From Hemerocallis citrina (Eukaryota > Streptophyta > Magnoliopsida > Asparagales > Asphodelaceae), in the NCBI GenBank assembly GCA_017893485.1, contig JACEHZ010000375.1, positions 1 to 64,000 on the forward strand: 64,000 nucleotides of DNA, given 5' to 3'. Shown here piece by piece: positions 61,668 to 64,000 of this stretch (position 1 is the stretch's first letter; each line of letters begins with the position of its first letter). Position numbers and translations under genes: made by a program. A model generated the notes under the pieces. The model made no database searches and was not told the DNA's origin. It saw nothing but the letters and a program-made list of their open reading frames with translations.

Positions 61668-62246
61668 AATCCAACACATTTCATACATTTTTTTAATATA
61701 TAATTTTCTTAGTATATCCTAACATGTGCTATAATGCATGGTTTATAATGTATAACATATTTACTGAATGTTAATGATGATGTAATATATCTGTTAACAT
61801 AAATTAATTGAATTTGCGATATCTTTTCATTGCATGCATTTTTTAGCTTTAGTAATATTCAATTGGATAATATTATGGGTTGACAGTAATTCTCTAAACC
61901 ATCTGATTATATGAGGATGATAATGAAGATTTAAGTAATTACGATAGGAATGATATTTTTAAGTTTCTCCCAATTCTCACACGCGTTTTTGGAGTTTTAT
62001 ATAATTTTATGAGTCCCTCAAAACTATTATAGACTGTGTAATTAGCACTGGATAACACTAGTTAAATTTGAAGAATGTGAGTTTTTTTTATTTAGTAATT
62101 TAAGGACATTTTGGTCCTAAATTATGTCATATAGGAATTTTTTATTCAAAATATATGTTGAGAAGTTTCTTGATTGAAGCAGAAACGAGGGGAATGTTTA
62201 TTCATTTTTGCCCTCTTATATTTGTGTTTTATGTTAAGTTTTTCCC
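61668..62246. other. AT-rich intergenic stretch, no gene seen
   Basis: No recognisable coding or structural feature between the hAT tail copy and element E. Confidence 0.5.
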
Positions 62247-64000
62247 TGATATGGGTCAGATGACGTGGCCTCTCCTAGGCCACCAGATCCCCTCAAAAAC
62301 CGCTCACTCCTGATCATCAGATCAGCCCCAAGCCCCATGGGCTTCTGCCACGTCAGGCCCACGGGCAAGTGGGTCCAGACCCGGCCCAAGCGGATCCAGA
62401 CCGTTTTGCATGCCTATAAATACCAGGCCCTCTCCCCCCTTACAAGGTAATCAATCTTTTCTCCTCTAAAAGCCTTAGCTACTGTTACTCTTCAGTAACT
62501 AACTAGACCGTCGGAGTGCAAGTACACGAGACCGAGCCGAGCCCCGCAGATTCGAGCCGAGCTGCTAGGATCCGAGCCGAGCTGCTAGGATCCGAGCCGA
62601 GCATCAGTCCTCCACTCTGCTCTACTTCCTCCTGGACCGTCCCGAGCTGAGGGTCGGGCGTATAGTCGGTACTGAGACTTCCGCTAAATAACAAATTGAA
62701 AGAACTCACACCTGGTGCAGCCATCCCAAAAAAAACTGTGAGAATCCCTTGGTACTGACCCCAGTCCGATCCTGGACATTTACGTCATCCCCTCAATCCG
62801 AGCTCCGACAGGGCACCCAAGGCCAGAAGAGCCGTCACCTCTGCACGTCGCCCGGACGCTCCTCCCTAGGATGTCCCTGTCGACACTCCTGGATCCAACC
62901 ATCCGAGGATCAATGGTGAACTCGGGCCAGGCGCTTCTCGCTTGGTCGCGATCGACCTACGTCGGCTGATCCAGAACCAATAAGCCAGCCGAACGAGGGG
63001 AGGGACCGCTTCTAACTCGGTCCAGAACCATCCCAGGCACCCATCTCGAGGGTGGGAGCCAGAGCTCAGTCGTGCTGACCGAAGGCCGCCACCCCAACGC
63101 GACCCGGCCAGACAAGCTCCAGTCACCCGCCGCGAGTTCCAAGACTTTCGGAACGAGATCCTGCAGGCCATCTTAGGGATCCCTGTGAATGAGACACTCC
63201 ATCGGTCTCACTCTCAGTCGGACGCCGAAGCCAGAGAGTCTCGCGACCTAACCCACCCGCTAGAGCAAGACGAAAATGTCCTGCGACGCCTACAGGAAAT
63301 GGAGAACCACCTCGAACACTTCGGCAAGGGCGGCTCGAGGGCAGCCCCGGTTCATAGGCCGAACCGACCTCCTTTCCCCGCTGCAATCTTACAAGCGGAA
63401 ATACCCCAAAATTTTTGGCCTCCCCAATTTGAGACCTATGACGGCGAGGGAGATCCTGCCGATCACATGGAGGGTTTCAAGACCCTCATGATGATTCACA
63501 GCGCATCGGATCCCCTCCTATGTCGTGCCTTCCCCGCCACCCTCCGGGGTCCGGTTCGAGAATGGTTCTCGAAGCTCGTCCCCGGCTCAATCTACTCATT
63601 GACGAGTCAGAGGCCAACTTTCTTGCCCACTTCGTGACCAGCAGGAAGGCCAAGAAGACGAGCGAGTCCTTGCTGGGCCTCCGGCAGAAGGAGGGGGAGC
63701 CACTCCGACAGTTCATCCGGAGGTTCACCACAGAGGCAAGTTCTGTCTCCTCCCTCGACACTAGGGTTGCCTCGGCAACCTTCCGGCACAACGTCCGATA
63801 TGGCCAGCTGAAGGCATCCTTGGCCAAAAAGCCTCCCCTCGACTTCCCTGACCTGCTTAATCCGATCGAGAAATACATCCGAGCCGAAGAGGCCATAAAT
63901 CCCGAGGATGCCAAAGAGGTTCTAGGGAAGGGAAAGCAAAAGGCCGATGAGGTCGAGACAACCAAGAAGGTTCCAAGGGACGGGATCGGCATGAAGATGG
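62247..64000 (+). mobile_element. Element E: 5' part of a second Tat-type Ty3/Gypsy element (runs off the right edge)
   Basis: The LTR probably starts at TGATATGGGTCAG (the same first nine bases as element D's LTR) and has a CCTATAAATACC TATA box near 62413. The LTR end is uncertain, around 62690-62715. A G/C-rich leader is followed by gag. Codon and base composition (GC-rich) contrast with the AT-rich flank. The rest lies off the window. Confidence 0.7.
63185..64000 (+). pseudogene. Element E gag, partial, one frameshift
   Basis: The first frame includes LQAEIPQNFWPPQFETYDGE and DHMEGFKTLMMIHSASDPLL, then VREWFSKLVPGSI, the Tat gag capsid-like region. Near 63600 the frame shifts, and homology continues as SRKAKKTSESLLGLRQKEGE and FRHNVRYGQLKASLAKKPPL up to the edge. 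It aligns with the element D gag (12660-13160). The gag N-terminal start may lie before 63185. Confidence 0.7.

Overview
The window is nuclear DNA from a flowering plant. The evidence is an intron-rich, AT-rich gene on the minus strand surrounded and invaded by plant-type mobile elements: chromodomain and Tat-type Ty3/Gypsy elements, Copia, hAT, solo LTRs and Helitron-like repeats. The elements do not look grass-like, but the species cannot be named from this sequence. No tRNA, rRNA, CRISPR array or prokaryotic feature was found.

Only one host gene is visible: an M1-family zinc aminopeptidase close to plant aminopeptidase M1 (APM1 / puromycin-sensitive type). It runs right to left. Exon 1 (start codon 45683) and exon 2 lie near 45.2-45.7 kb, exon 3 alone at 23.8 kb, and exons 4-11 between 4090 and 106. 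About 300 C-terminal residues lie off the left edge. Exon phases all fit, with the GAMEN motif in exon 6 and HEVAH plus the distal zinc Glu in exon 7. Intron 2 is about 21.3 kb and intron 3 about 19.7 kb, both almost entirely nested transposons. Exon 10 has one extra base, so this allele may be a pseudogene.

Intron 3 (4091-23787) holds two abutting elements. A (4730-11015) is a minus-strand non-autonomous chromovirus-type LTR element whose 3' LTR-equivalent is split by a solo LTR (9290-10941). D (11033-23638) is a decayed plus-strand Tat-type Gypsy element. Its long 3' region carries an antisense gene (Transposase_28-like) and a roughly 110-bp tandem array with G-box and W-box-like palindromes.

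Intron 2 (23891-45239) holds a short-LTR Copia element (26943-31649) with a non-coding hAT in its left LTR. It also holds a candidate PIF/Harbinger-like frame (32217-45164) containing B and another non-coding hAT. B (32475-39897) is a young, nearly intact chromovirus. The hAT (39944-44940) hosts C (40011-44528), a second non-autonomous chromovirus derivative with the same pol deletion as A. A and C look like a gag-bearing family dependent on B-like partners.

Upstream of the gene, an apparently intact hAT element (45914-49733) with a 712-residue transposase sits about 230 bp from the aminopeptidase start codon. Further right are a decayed hAT (about 50.3-55.9 kb) split by a solo LTR, a tandem duplication of its 3' tail split by another solo LTR (57055-60390), AT-rich filler, and the start of another Tat-type element (from about 62247) that runs off the right edge.
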